From: Adiantum capillus-veneris
Lineage: Eukaryota > Streptophyta > Polypodiopsida > Polypodiales > Pteridaceae
DNA: 64,000 nucleotides
Direction of reading: 5' to 3'
Assembly (NCBI GenBank): GCA_014529385.2
Contig: CM043962.1
Coordinates: forward strand, 38,843,098 to 38,907,097
The position numbers and the translations under genes are program-made. Each line of letters starts with the position of its first letter. The first letter of the stretch is position 1. The notes beneath the pieces were generated by a model. The model made no database searches and was not told the DNA's origin. It saw nothing but the letters and a program-made list of their open reading frames with translations. Below, in pieces: positions 24,555 to 36,117 of this stretch.

Positions 24555-25002
24555 ATGAATTCAAACTCTCCAAGGATAGGTATGAGACAAAAAAAAGATA
24601 ATAGGAGATTAAAAAAAAATAACCTCTCCATCGATCATATTATAGCAAACGTTACCACTCTTAATCATCCTTCTCTATTGCCTATTCAACAACACAATGT
24701 AGCTCAACATACTTTGGGAATATTAAACTTCAAGTGTCAGTTTTTCTCTACCATTCTTTGGAAAGATGAAACAAAATGTTTTTCAAAATGTAAAAAGGGT
24801 AAATATTGCTGCAATAATGGAGAAATAGCTTTGGAAAATCTCTCAGAACCTCCTTAAGAACTCAAAGAGCTACTTGAGTCATATGATCCAAACTTCTTAA
24901 ATTTTTGAAAGAATATTCGTGCTTATAACAGTATTTTAGCTTTTGCATCTATTGGAGCGAATATTGACAACAATCTCACAAAAAAAGGAGTAACATCATA
25001 TT
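24555..25002 (+). pseudogene. Helitron N-terminal cysteine domain
   Basis: The stretch HTLGILNFKC followed by LWKDE, CFSKCKKGKYCCNNGEI and LENLSEPP matches the zinc-finger-like region found upstream of the Rep domain in plant Helitron helicases. Beyond a TAA at 24855 the same frame continues with ELKELLESYDP and, after a second stop, NIRAYNSILAFASIGANID, which is also characteristic. The frame then runs into unrelated sequence at about 25003. In the family this part is thought to bind nucleic acid. Two nonsense codons make this copy non-functional. Confidence 0.75.
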
Positions 25003-25250
25003 AGTGAGTTTGGGAATTTCCCAAATCCCACTTTTAAATTGAGCTTGAGATTTAACCACATGGCCAAATATTGGCCAAAGATTTGAGAGCACGTCTTGGA
25101 AGATCTTTTCAAGTACTACCTTGGAAGCACTTGGCCTTAAAAAATAATTTTAGATTTGTCCATATGGCCAAATCTTCAAGACATTGATGATTCCCACACT
25201 TGCTCTAAGGTCTCAAACTCTCTAATATGGTGTTGAGTATATAATTTAGA
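25003..25250. mobile_element. About 250 bp insertion inside the Helitron coding sequence
   Basis: Helitron coding sequence stops after TKKGVTSY at about 25002 and resumes at about 25251 with RIDGSTYHRIG, the residues expected next. The intervening sequence has no coding similarity. It begins near a palindromic TTGGGAATTTCCCAA (about 25019-25033) and contains ATTGGCC/TGGCCAA-type repeats. Short 'atat' strings lie at both edges, but no clear terminal repeats or target duplication could be fixed. It could be a small non-autonomous element or a solo LTR. Confidence 0.5.
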
Positions 25251-26951
25251 ATAGATGGATCCACATATCATAGAATTGGTAATTTATCACTGAATCAAAA
25301 AGATGGAATTTCAATAGCCTCAGTATGCTCAACTATATGTTTACGGCACACAACATGAGCTAGAAAATCGAGTAAGGGGAATGAACAAAATAAATGCAGC
25401 AATTGTTCTTAGTTTACAAAAAATGATGGATATTTGGAATCCGTATGCAAAATATTTCAAAGCATTCAGAGAACATATGAATCAAAATGCTAACAGTCAT
25501 GTCAAGTTAGTAATTTATTAGTCCATCAAAATAGCAAAGCAATATGGAGTACCTTCAGGAATTGAAGTTGCAGCTATAATCCAGGTCATAGAGATGATGA
25601 GCATATTGCACATTGTGATATTCAACTTTTGAATATTAATGGCAATATCAAGAGAATCACTAATCCAAACATCTCTTATATGCCATTAACCTATGTTTTG
25701 CTTTTCCCTAAAGGAGAAGAAGGTCGGCATTTGAATATGCCAAAGCATTTTCAAGATACCTCCAAACACAAGAAGAAGAAAGAAAAACAATTTATTACTC
25801 AAAGAGAGTATTATGCTTACAGGGTGCAAATTGGAGAAGACACAAATCCGTTTCTGTTAAGAGGAGGTAGGCTTCTTCAACAATATTTAGTCGACACTTA
25901 TAGTAGCATTGAAGAATCCAGGTTATTTTGGTTAAGGAATAATCAATTGAATCTAAGAAGTGAAGTATATCAAGGACTTTTCGATATGGTGAGTACAATG
26001 GATGCTTCAATCAAAATTAATGGAAATGCTACAAGAAGAAGAAAATTTTTACCATTGAGTTTCCAAAGTGGACCACGTTTTATACATCAACTTTATCAAG
26101 ATGCAATGGTGATTGTTAGATCCAATGGTAAATCAAATTTTTTTATAACATTCACATGTAATCCCAAATGGAAGGAAATTCAAGATTCTTTGCTTCCAAA
26201 CCAAAAACCTAATGATCGTCAGACTTAACTAAAAGTTTTTTACAAAAAGCACAACAAATAATGACTTATTTGACAAAGCAGCAGATTTTTGGCAGAGTCA
26301 AGGGTCATGTCTGTGTTATCGAATTTCAAAGAGAGGTTTACTCCATTCTCATATTCTTCTAATCTTGGCAAAGAAAAGAAAACCAATCAATATTGAACAC
26401 TATGACAAATTCGTTTGTGCTGAGATTCCAGATAAAGAAAAAATTATTGAGCTTTATAATATTGTTTTTCGATGCAATATACATGGTTCATGTGGAGATT
26501 TCAATAAAAATGCATCTTGCATGAAAAATGGTAATGCATTCACCATTATCCAATAAATTCTTTTGAAACCATTACATTGGATGGTGATGGATATCCAATA
26601 AATATGAGATGCGACAATAAAAAAAACAATACAGTCTAAAGAAGGAAATTTGGATAATAGATGGATTGTTTCTTATAATCCATTTTTGACTCTAAAACTT
26701 AATGCACATATAAATATAGAGGTTTGTTCAAATATATCAGCAATAAAATACATCTACAAATATGTATACAAAGGTCATGACAGCGCAACAGTGTATTTTC
26801 AAGTAGCCAATAATCATCAACAAATGAAAAATGATGAAATTGATTAAATAAAAAAATAGTTGAATGCAAGATAGTATCTGCGTCAGAGGCATATTGGAGA
26901 ATCCTTCAATATGAACTTCATGAAGAAAATCTAGATATATGACGATTACAT
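25251..26951 (+). pseudogene. Helitron HUH replication initiator (Rep) domain
   Basis: The Helitron-like N-terminal domain is long and clear: YHRIGNLS, then QYAQLYVYGTQHELENR, FITQREYYAYRVQ, RGGRLLQQYLVD and NFFITFTCNPKWKEI. The HUH metal-binding motif is read as LHSHILLIL at about 26340. A catalytic two-tyrosine region follows as IKYIYKYVYKGHD (about 26743-26781). The domain would nick and join DNA during rolling-circle transposition. Frame changes near 25308, 25500, 26228 and 26335 and several stops break it. The last codons before 26952 read RLH and fit the next segment across an inferred intron. Confidence 0.85.
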
Positions 26952-27023
26952 GTATCTCAAATTTGCTAAAAAAATCTAAACATAATAAATCTTATATATT
27001 TTAATTTTGGAATTTTGTAATAG
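26952..27023 (+). other. Inferred 72 bp intron in the Helitron gene
   Basis: Coding similarity ends at CGATTACAT and resumes at GTCCATTTA, giving RLH-VHL, which fits the conserved RLxVHLP-type motif of Helitron proteins. The interval begins GTATCT, ends TTGTAATAG, is very AT-rich and contains stops. The phase is 0. Confidence 0.6.
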
Positions 27024-27689
27024 GTCCATTTAATAAATCAAAACCATATATATTTTCGAGACAATGATTATTTGAGGCAAATTAATGAAAAGGAAAAAAA
27101 TAAAAATACAACTCTTACAAAATGGTTTGAATGTAATAAAAAAAACAAAGAAGTGCAAAAATTATTATACCCTGACTTTCCAAAAAAGTGGGTTTGGAAT
27201 AAACCATTACGTAAGTGGACAAAACGGAAAAAAGGACTATCAATTGGTAGAATGTAATATATTTTCCCATCAGCAAGCGAACAATATATTTTGAGAATGC
27301 TATTAGCAAAATGCAATGGGTGCAAGCTGTCTTTTGATGAATTAAAAAGCTTTGAAAACCAATTATATGCAACCTTTAAGGGAGAATGTGTTACAAGAGA
27401 TCTTTTGGAAAGCGATGAAGAATGGACAATTTCCATGGAAGAAGTTCATTACATCAAACAAGATTACAACTATGTGATCTATTTGCAGCAATCCTTATTT
27501 TTTGTGATCCAATTTCTCCACTCTCATTGTGGGAAAAAATTCCAATGGATCTATACAAAGATATTGAGTTTTCTAACCAAAACAATATTTGAAGCAAAGA
27601 TATTGGCACATCATTAGCAGAGATCAAAGCTCTGATAGAAACTAATAATATACTTGGACTACATGGAAAAAGTTTGAAAGATTATTCAG
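27024..27689 (+). pseudogene. Helitron linker between Rep and helicase domains
   Basis: Recognisable Helitron segments are VHLINQNHIYFRD, then TLTKWFECN with YPDFPKKWVW, then YFLRMLLAKCNGCKLSFDEL and LLESDEEWTISMEE. These match the conserved region that joins Rep and helicase in plant Helitrons (the motif with WF-N followed by Y-E-P--Y-W, and the LR-LL---KG region). Frame changes near 27255 and 27460 and stops are present. The segment ends at TATTCAG, where a second intron is inferred. Confidence 0.72.
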
Positions 27690-27832
27690 GTACATTTAAG
27701 AACTACTCTTATAGCATCAACGATAAAATATTTTTATATGTTAGCAATCATGTTAAGATATAAATTAGAACTTCTAAACTATTATAAACTTTTCATGTTC
27801 AATCGTATATAAACATTAATTTGTATAAATAG
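27690..27832 (+). other. Inferred 143 bp intron in the Helitron gene
   Basis: Begins GTACAT after 'attattcag' and ends 'tataaatag' before GCATGCCC. Joining the sides gives YSGMPIP, matching the conserved Y-x-MP-P stretch at the start of the Helitron helicase region. The phase is 1. Confidence 0.62.
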
Positions 27833-29271
27833 GCATGCCCATACCTATAGAAGATGAAGCATCCTTATATACAGATAGCTTATTACAAGAAGAAACAAGC
27901 TTTGAAAAATCTCTTGAAGAAGCAATGGCAAATGAAATGGAGGAAAATCTAAATATTTGTCAACAAAATGCATACAAAAACTTAATGGAATCCATTTCAC
28001 AAGAAGAACCAAAGAATTTTTTTTAGATGGTCCTGGTGGGACTTAGAAAATATATTTGTACAATTTTATTTTGGCACGACTATGAGGGCATGGAAAAATT
28101 GCACTGGTTGCGCTACATCTGAACTTGCAGCATTACTATTGTCAAAAGGAAGAATGGCTCATTAATGTTTCAAAATTCCATTGGATTTGACTCCAACAAG
28201 TACTTGTAATATAAAAATTAATAGTGCACTAGCAAACTTAATTCAAAAGACTCCAATGACTCATAGATTTGCGTTTGAAGCAGTTGATAGGACTTTTAAA
28301 GATCTAATGTCAAGTAACAAACCTTTTGGAGCAAAGACTATTCTTTTAGGTGGAGATTTTTGACAAATATTGCCAATTGTTCCAAAAGGAAGTAGAACAA
28401 ATATTGTCAATGCATCACTATGCAGATCTCCATTATGGAATAGTATAGATAATATAGAGATTCTAAAGCTAAGAGAAAGCATGAGGTTAAAGCAAGATAT
28501 CAATTTGCAAAATAAACCATATGAAGAATATATTGTTGCGATTGATAATGGAAAAAACAACATTGATCAAACAACAATCAGAATTGATGAAAAAATGTTG
28601 ATTGAAAAAAATGATCCAAAAAATCTAATTTCTTGGCTATACAAAGGATGGTTTAAAACATTATCATTAGAAAATAATACTCATAAAATCAATTACATGA
28701 CAATCTTTTTTTATATCAAGTAGGTGTAAATAATGTAGAAAATTTTCAAGAGTTCTTCAAGGAGAGAGTTATTCTTGCACCAGAAAACAAGATGAGAATA
28801 CAAACCTTATCACAACTGAGTATCTGAATAGCTTAAATCTTGGAGGACCTCATAAACTGCATTTGAAAAAGAATGCGCCCTATAATATTATTTAGAAATA
28901 TAAATCCCCAAAGAGGTTTATGCAATGGAACATGCATGATCTGTAAAAAGTTCTTCAAAAGAGTTACTAAAGTTGAAATCATTATAGGAGCTCACATTAG
29001 AGACAAAGTTTTTTTACCAAGAATAACGTTCATTCCAAATTCAATGACTTTATCATTTGAAATGAGAAGAAGGCAATTTCCTATACAATTGGCTTTTGCA
29101 ATGACGATAAATAAATCCCAAGGACAAAGTATATTGAAGTTGGGAATATATTTATCAAGAGAAAACTCTTCAAAATCCATAAGAATTTGCTTGCGATTTA
29201 ACAAAGAATATACCAAAAAAGACACAGCCAATGTTGTCTATGAAGAAATATTGGAATTAACAAATAAATGA
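27833..29271 (+). pseudogene. Helitron PIF1-like helicase
   Basis: Superfamily 1 helicase motifs are present in order. The Walker A loop near 28026-28060 reads GPGGT, then a stop, then K, so the essential glycine is gone. FKIPLDLTPTSTCNI and LANLIQKTPM follow, then Walker B at 28355 as ILLGGDF, stop, QILPIVPKG, where CGA has probably become TGA. LWNSIDNIEILKLRESMR is next. The C-terminal motif AMTINKSQGQSILKLGIYLS (about 29098-29157) is intact. The protein would unwind DNA during rolling-circle transposition. The gap between 28723 and 28873 also shifts frame. Confidence 0.88.
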
Positions 29272-30504
29272 AACTAAAAAAGGTATAATTCTCTTTTGAT
29301 GTTCATTTAAAAATAAAATTATTAAATATATTAAACAACAAAATAGCAAATAAGAAGTAAACATAAATAGCATTAAAAGAAATTTCATAATTTGCATGCT
29401 AATTTCAGTCAATGTTAATAGGGAATGAACTACACATTATCAAGCTTAGATTTCAAGGGAGTTTTATCAAACACCGAGCAAAGTTTTTCGAGCAACCTAT
29501 AGTCCGAGCGAGTAGTGTGAACAAGAGGGTGGAATGTAGTCAGTGTATTTTTTTTGGACACAGACCTTGAAATAACACTCAAGTTTTTGGCGAGAAAATG
29601 AATCTAAATTTATGAATTTAACGAGCAAAATATTTTAAAATTAAATTTATTATTTTTTCAATAAAAAATTTAATTTAGACCTTAATTGGTCATTTTTTTC
29701 AATATCACATGTAAGGATAAAAGGAACACCTCTTACAACTTTTTATATAATAGAAAGAAGTGATTTAAGTAGTGCCACCTAGACTTTTCAAATAAGTATC
29801 AATGTCACAACACACCTTTTATGTACTAGGGTTTTGCTAGGAGACAACATGTTGAGTAGGGTAAGGTCTTTGAAATCTAGATGAAAACTAAATGAGGAAG
29901 TGTGAAGATCTCAGACCTCCTACATAAAATCTAGTTAATCATGCAAAGGTCAATCATAGAAAAGTTAGGAGAGTGAAAAGAAAAGTAATTATGATGATAG
30001 GATCCCATTAAAATTCCATGTAACAAAATCTTACAACCACATGTAGGCTTTAATATTTTGGGTCCCATGTCATAATGTGATGTGTTTCATCAAACCTACT
30101 TGGCCCTCAATCTCCCGTCTCATCAAGTTCTTCAGTGGGCATATCTTTGGCGACTAGCTACCCAAAATACAAAACCTTATAGCAAAGTCTGGCGAAAAAC
30201 ATCTTAAGGTCTACACCAATGAGAGCCAAAAGAAAATTCAAAAATTTCAAGATTCGCCAAATTGGCGATTTTTAGCTAAAAAAGAAATATTGAATGTAGT
30301 GCTCGAGAAAAGTGTGCCTTGGCTTAACCTAACTATAGAGAAGGATAAAGTCCACTTGAAAAGTTTAAGAAAATTTAGTTAAGTTGCAAAAAATGTAGGT
30401 TAAATTTCCTCAATGGTTTTACTCGAACACTCGTGGAATGCAAGGATAGGAAACCTCATCTGAAATTGACTCTCCTTGCACTCAGTGTTGCAATTCATTC
30501 CCCA
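29272..30504. other. AT-rich spacer, nothing recognised
   Basis: No open frame with recognisable motifs, no tRNA-like fold and no repeat shared with other parts of the window was seen. Confidence 0.4.
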
Positions 30505-30582
30505 TTGATTTGTATTCGACAGCGTTTTTGTCGCGACACATGGCTTCCATCTAAACTGCCTTCAAGGGTGCACATCGGCACG

Positions 30583-30642
<60 letters not shown>

Positions 30643-30739
30643 CTCATCCCTGACGGTTTGTATTCGATAGCATTTCTATTGCGACACCTACCTGCCATCT
30701 AACTACCTTCAAGGGTGCACACCGGTATGTGGTGCGAGA

Positions 30740-30815
<76 letters not shown>

Positions 30816-30945
30816 TGCTCTCGTGGTGGTTTGTATTCGGAAAGGTTTTTGCCACAACAGTTGAGTGCCATCTAAACTGCACCATCTAAAGTACCTTCAA
30901 GGGTGCACGCTACCGCGCATTGGTAGAGAGAGAGAAAGAATAGAG
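30505..30945. repeat. Three tandem modules with (GA)n and (TA)n tracts
   Basis: A unit of about 150-170 bp repeats three times. Each has 'tttgtattcg' (about 30508, 30657, 30828), a stretch like 'gcgacac..' and then 'ccatctaa..ctgccttcaagggtgcac' followed by a purine repeat. The tracts are (GA)n at about 30585-30640, (TA)n at about 30742-30774 running into (GA)n to about 30812, and short GA after 30923. The box 'aagggtgcac' recurs at further sites up to 34080. Confidence 0.8.
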
Positions 30946-30949
30946 AAGG

Positions 30950-31242
30950 CGGCATTGGGCAAGCACAGGAAGAAGAAACGGAGCAAGGAAAAGCATAAGG
31001 AGAAGATCCACAGTATTATGGTTTTGTTTGATGAGGTTACTTATGATAAGCTTCTTTCTGAGGTTCCAAAGTACAAACTTATTACCCCATCCATCCTGTC
31101 ATATCAATTAAGGATGAATGGGTCACTTTCTCGCAAAGCTATTAGGGACTTAATGGCCATATGCACCATATTTAGGCTTGTAGCTACTCATCAGTGTTCA
31201 AAAAAAATCATTTTTCCAAACATACAAAGTTCCTCTTCTTGA
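30950..31242 (+). pseudogene. Ribosomal protein eS25 fragment
   Basis: The translation [15 protein letters not shown], then [40 protein letters not shown] and AIRDLMA is an obvious match to cytosolic small-subunit protein eS25 (RPS25), including its winged-helix region. The true N-terminus is missing: the frame runs back into (GA)n repeat DNA with no AAAPKK-type start. After MAICTIF the C-terminus diverges from the family. There is no intron across about 240 bases. A processed or partial retrocopy is the simplest reading, but a diverged live copy cannot be excluded. Confidence 0.75.
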
Positions 31243-31830
31243 ATTTGCCAAGAGGACATTTTAGCAAATTAGGTTATCTTTTTGGTTTTTTGCACTATTT
31301 TTCTCTATTTTGGGGCGTAATTTCTCCTTTTCCTCTTGCTCCCAACCGGCATTTTTAAAATTGAAAACGACACGATATTAAGCTGAGACACATTTTTTTG
31401 AAACATTGCTACTCATGCAAATCAACAAATTTTTACTAGTTTCTCTATGGAGATTCGAACTTTGTGAGTTTTGAGAGGCAAAGGTTACTGGTGGAAATTT
31501 TCCTCGAATTTTGAATGGAGATGAGTTAAGAGAGAGAAGAAGAAGAAGAAAATTTTAACGTTGTAGGAAACTATCCCAAGAGACCTTCAATATCTATCCA
31601 ATGAGGAGAGTTGTACTCTATACCTGTTATTCAAGTGGGAATTGGCATAACCAATCTACCACACTTGGGTGATTGAAAAGCTATACCAATTTCCTCTTTT
31701 GATTGGAGTACACACACCCACACACAGCCCCCCGAGAAGAAGAGAATTTTAACGTCATAGGAAACTATCCCAAGAGACCTTAAAGATCTATCCGACGACG
31801 AGAGTTGAACCTGCCCTTGAACTGCCGTAA

Positions 31831-31878
<48 letters not shown>

Positions 31879-32143
31879 TGCCTTGAACAAGTGCTCGAAA
31901 AACCTAGGTTTAGTGTAATCCCACCTACAAATTTTGAAATTTACCTCTAAAGTTTATATTTGAAGCGAGAAAACCTGCAAAATTTTGTAAAAATAGTGTA
32001 ATTGGGTGTAAAGCCTTCAAATTTTATCAATTTAAATTTTACAGGTCACTGTTGTTTCACAAACGTAGGTCTGCCAAGTTTTGGGAAAATAGTTTTTTTT
32101 TTAGCACTGCCTTGAACTGCTGTAAAGTGCGCGCGCCAGCGTG

Positions 32144-32231
<88 letters not shown>

Positions 32232-33142
32232 ATGTGATAGAGAATTAGAGACGATGCCTTGCTGATAGTGGCGGTGCAGTGCACTGCAAAGCCTCGCTGA
32301 TAGCGCCTCCAGGCGAGGGACCCTCCACAGTACATAATCGAGTAAACCCTTTTGTTTCCTCTTAATCTATGATTATGTGTGTAAGCGATTGCAAATCTGT
32401 TGGTCTGTAGCATTTAAATGATACGCAGCAATGACATTATGGGCATGAATCTCTCGGCTAAGTGTAGGACCTTAGCTTCCATACAAAGGGGCGAATGAGC
32501 ATTGGGAAATCAAAATGTAGACTGTATTTCCAAAGTCATCTTTTGATAAACCTTGTCCCCTACCTATTGCCCATTTGATGTGCCACAATGCCATAGAGTG
32601 ATAGAGAGAGAACTGACGAGAGGGGGTCAAGGTCCGTGCTTTTCCCCCTTTGTTCCTTCCAGCAGGGGCAGACGTAGTTGCAACATTTGTGCCCCTCACC
32701 ACCACCATTCTCGCTCTAGAATGCACACACACGGAAAACTATATCTACCTAAAAACACTAGTAAATTCAGAATCAGTTCTTTGGTGTCCATCCATAGGGC
32801 GGCATAGGGCATGCTCTATGCAGCCATGCAACGAGACTATGCCCTTCACTTGATTTTTCAAGTCTGAGACCTCCCGTTTGATGGTTCGTTGCTTGCAGCA
32901 AACGAGTCTGATTCTGATTGGTCCTTTTGGCATCAAAAGATGCCATCAAAAAGCCCTAATCGCATTTAGCTACATGCAAGAGCATTGGCCTAGAACTAAT
33001 CAACACCTGTACGATTGGTCTTCATTCCAATGCATGCAGTCGTTCACATAGCCGATCATGGGAAGATAGGGTGTGGGTGGGTAAGCTTGGCCAAGCTGCA
33101 CTTTTCTGCTGAACGGAGCTTGCGAACGGCTCATTTGCACAA

Positions 33143-33211
<69 letters not shown>

Positions 33212-33259
33212 ATGTCTCATATCTGAACAGCACTTGGAAGTACCATAAAGGACGCACAC

Positions 33260-33337
<78 letters not shown>

Positions 33338-33339
33338 AT
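31243..33339. repeat. (GA)n-rich spacer with duplicated segments
   Basis: No gene is recognised. A passage of about 85 bp ('aattttaacgt..taggaaactatcccaagagacctt') occurs at about 31541-31625 and again at about 31735-31815. The box like 'gccttgaactg..gtaaag' precedes (GA)n tracts at about 31833-31874 and 32145-32230. Further (GA)n lies at about 33145-33208 and 33263-33336, the last preceded by 'gtaccataaaggacgcacactgg', a variant of the same box. Confidence 0.65.
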
Positions 33340-33512
33340 GTGATAGAGATAGAGACAAAGAGATTAGCAAGAGAGAGTATGCCTATCAGTAGGAAAAAAG
33401 GCAAGGACAGGAAGGAGAAGGATGGGGAAGGTGGTGGGCTTGGGTCGACACTACTATGGGTTGGAGGTTTGGTTTGTGCATGGGAAGCCGTAGCTGAGCT
33501 GGCTTTCAATCC

Positions 33513-33683
33513 ATGGCTGAAGCAGGCAGGGCAAGGATCAAGACGTCTTTTGATCCCGACTACAATGTGGATGACGATCTTGACAACAACAACAATGCCA
33601 CCTCCCCTATCCCTCCTCAACCTAATGAGGGCAACCCACAATCCAAGAAGGCTGCACCCACCAATGATGATCTTGCTTATTGA
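33513..33683 (+). CDS. Possible small acidic ORF, function unknown
   Basis: A 56-codon frame opens MAEAGRARIKTSFDPDYNVD and ends APTNDDLAY-stop. It is rich in D, N and P, and AATAAA (a possible poly(A) signal) lies just after it. GC content and codon use look more gene-like than the surroundings. It overlaps a longer frame on the same strand that has no better features. It could be a fragment of a longer gene, or chance; no family is recognised. Confidence 0.2.
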   Translation: MAEAGRARIKTSFDPDYNVDDDLDNNNNATSPIPPQPNEGNPQSKKAAPTNDDLAY

Positions 33684-33947
33684 TCCGTGCAATAAATCAA
33701 TGTTATTCTTCATTCATGGGGGGGGTCCACAATTCTCTAGCAGGCCCAAAATGTCCGGATTTTGTGGCCTTTGCCGTCGCAACCAGCTCTACTGTCATCA
33801 GACATTCCTAAGTTCAAGAAGCTACCTTTGACACATCACGACCTCCACTTCTTTGCTGGTGTTGGAAATTGGAATCATGGGTGACTTTGTACTTTGATTG
33901 TTCAGGAATTTTTTGTCTTGCTTATATAAGTATTGGTGCGATTTGGT

Positions 33948-34018
<71 letters not shown>

Positions 34019-36117
34019 TTTGAGTGTGTATACGCGTGTGTGTGTTTTCTCATGTGCCTTGAACTGACTTTAAGGGTGCACACTGACACTTGGAGGAGAG
34101 AGTCTCCAACATGACACTCAAGGAAGCGCAACAATAGGCCGATGACTTGCCAGGATGTATGCCGCATGCGGATCCACCAAGAAGATTTTGAAAGATTTAC
34201 ACTATCATGCAGATTATTAATTCCCATAGTGATCGTGATAACACAATCTCAACATAGTGAGCTTTGAAGGTAAGAGGTGTTATGGTTTTGGAATGATATC
34301 AGGCTTCATGAAGAATATACACTAGCTTCATGAAGGCGGTGCAAGTGGTGAATCCTAAGGGCCACAGGGCATAGAATAAACAATCGAAAGGGGCACAATT
34401 GGCACAAAGGGTGAAGAATCCTAAGGGGCATAGGTCGTAAGAGAGGGAAGAATCCAGAGGGATACAAAATAATTCCACAACTATATCTCCTAGCAGATGG
34501 TGTCTCTTGCTAGTGTTAGCAGATGGGAAAGAACTATGTGTATGGCTATGTCACAACAAATAAGAGGGTGCCCCACAATCACTATGATGGTCCCCTCTCT
34601 TTGCAACCAGCCTATAGATGACCTACTCCTACAAATATGAAGAAGGCATCAAATGAAAGCTCGATGCAAATCAAAGATTGTTTACCTACTCTACATGCAT
34701 GGTCAAGTTGTGCATCTTGAGCCCTTGATCAACCTCCAAATTGGAGGAAAGTTCCAGCTAAAAGTAGACACCTACAAGTTGGAATTACAACATTCTAGCT
34801 AGATTTTGAGCATGGTTTGAAGAACAAGAAAACTAGGAAATGCTTCAAATTTTGACCTAACAGTTGATTAGTTTTTAGTATATCTTTATTTTCTTCAATT
34901 ACAAAAGTGTGTTTTTGGCAAAGCCCTGGCTGGGACACCATCTGAAAACACTGTTATTGGTATGTGTCCATGCGATTTTATTTGAGAGGGTCATGTTCAA
35001 GAAAGTCGATTATTCTTTTTCGGTTAAACCATTGAGCTTCCTCCTTGTAAACATGCAAACTAGAAGTACAAGTAAAAATCTACAAATTTGTACGATTTTT
35101 GAACTATTTTTTATATATTATATCGATTTTTATTCCCTTTTCAAATGTTTGTAGTCCAGTAATCTTGATTTTCAATCAGCTCAAGGTTAAGCCAAGGCAT
35201 ACCTTTCCCAAACATGGACCCAATGTAGCCCTCATACACAAATGCACCTAGCTAAGTTTGCAAATAGTTGGCATTTGTGTACGAGGGCTACAAAGGCCAA
35301 TATTCCCCCTACCTCCAATGTCAAACCTAGCTAGCTAAGCAAAGACAAGACAAATAGAAGCACATGATGTTGCCATACTTCACCATGTGGGAATAATAGG
35401 GGGAGGACTAATGGCTTCTTGTGACAAAATTACTAACCCTATTAGTAGAAACAACAATCTTGCACCCATACCAAACCTAGTTGTGTTAATCCAGTAGAAA
35501 GTTATGATGTTGAAAAAATAGAAAAACTAAGGTAATGAGGAGCTCTTCTTTTAGGAGAATTTGTCAAAACCGCTTTTTTTTTAATAGTGTGGATCTAGCC
35601 TTGTGTTCTAATACTAAATTTTTTCTTTATAGCTATTTTCCATGGGCCCTACATTTGTAACTACACTAAAAATAGGAAAAGTTATTCTTTTTTATGCGAG
35701 CGTTCTACCATACTCTAAGAAAGAGGTTTCTAGCTTTACACAATTCAAATTGGTCTAAAATTGAGAAAGAGGTCTCCGGAATGGACACATATAAAAGTGT
35801 TTGTAAGACTCGTGCTTGTGCAAAATTGCTAGTATCTTCATAATTGTTTATTTTAGTTCTTATGCTATTATAGTCCATAGCAAAGATTTCTATTTTACAT
35901 CCATCACTAGCTCATTAGACTTGCATATTAGAGAACTTGCAACTAATAGACAATCGTCCTTAAGTTTCATACATTGTAATAGCACTATATATCTTTCTAT
36001 TGACATGTCACAAAATTTCAATTTTGGGCTTATTAGTGATTGTATATATATAAGCTACAAGAGAATATTGAAATCGCGTGAAAAATAACACCTCTCCTCG
36101 CTCCCTTGGTTTGTGTG
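33684..36117. other. AT-rich spacer with one (GA)n tract
   Basis: A (GA)n tract lies at about 33950-34014. Shortly after it, 'ccttgaactgactttaagggtgcacactgacacttggagg' (about 34057-34096) is another copy of the GA-associated box, here with only a few GA units. No coding region or RNA gene was recognised in the rest. Confidence 0.5.

Larger units (their letters stand above)
22310..29280 (+). mobile_element. Decayed autonomous-type Helitron (boundaries uncertain)
   Basis: The plus strand carries, in order, a basic N-terminal region, the cysteine-containing Helitron N-terminal domain, an HUH Rep domain and a PIF1-like helicase, which together define a rolling-circle Helitron. At least two introns are inferred in the coding part. 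Stops, frameshifts and an insertion at about 25003-25250 show that it is dead. The 5' TC end and 3' hairpin-CTRR end could not be located, so the limits given are those of coding similarity only. Confidence 0.85.

Noticed and set aside
30433-34227. Many long frames with RERE or SLSL runs
   Set aside because: They are translations of (GA)n and (CT)n tracts, with no other protein features.
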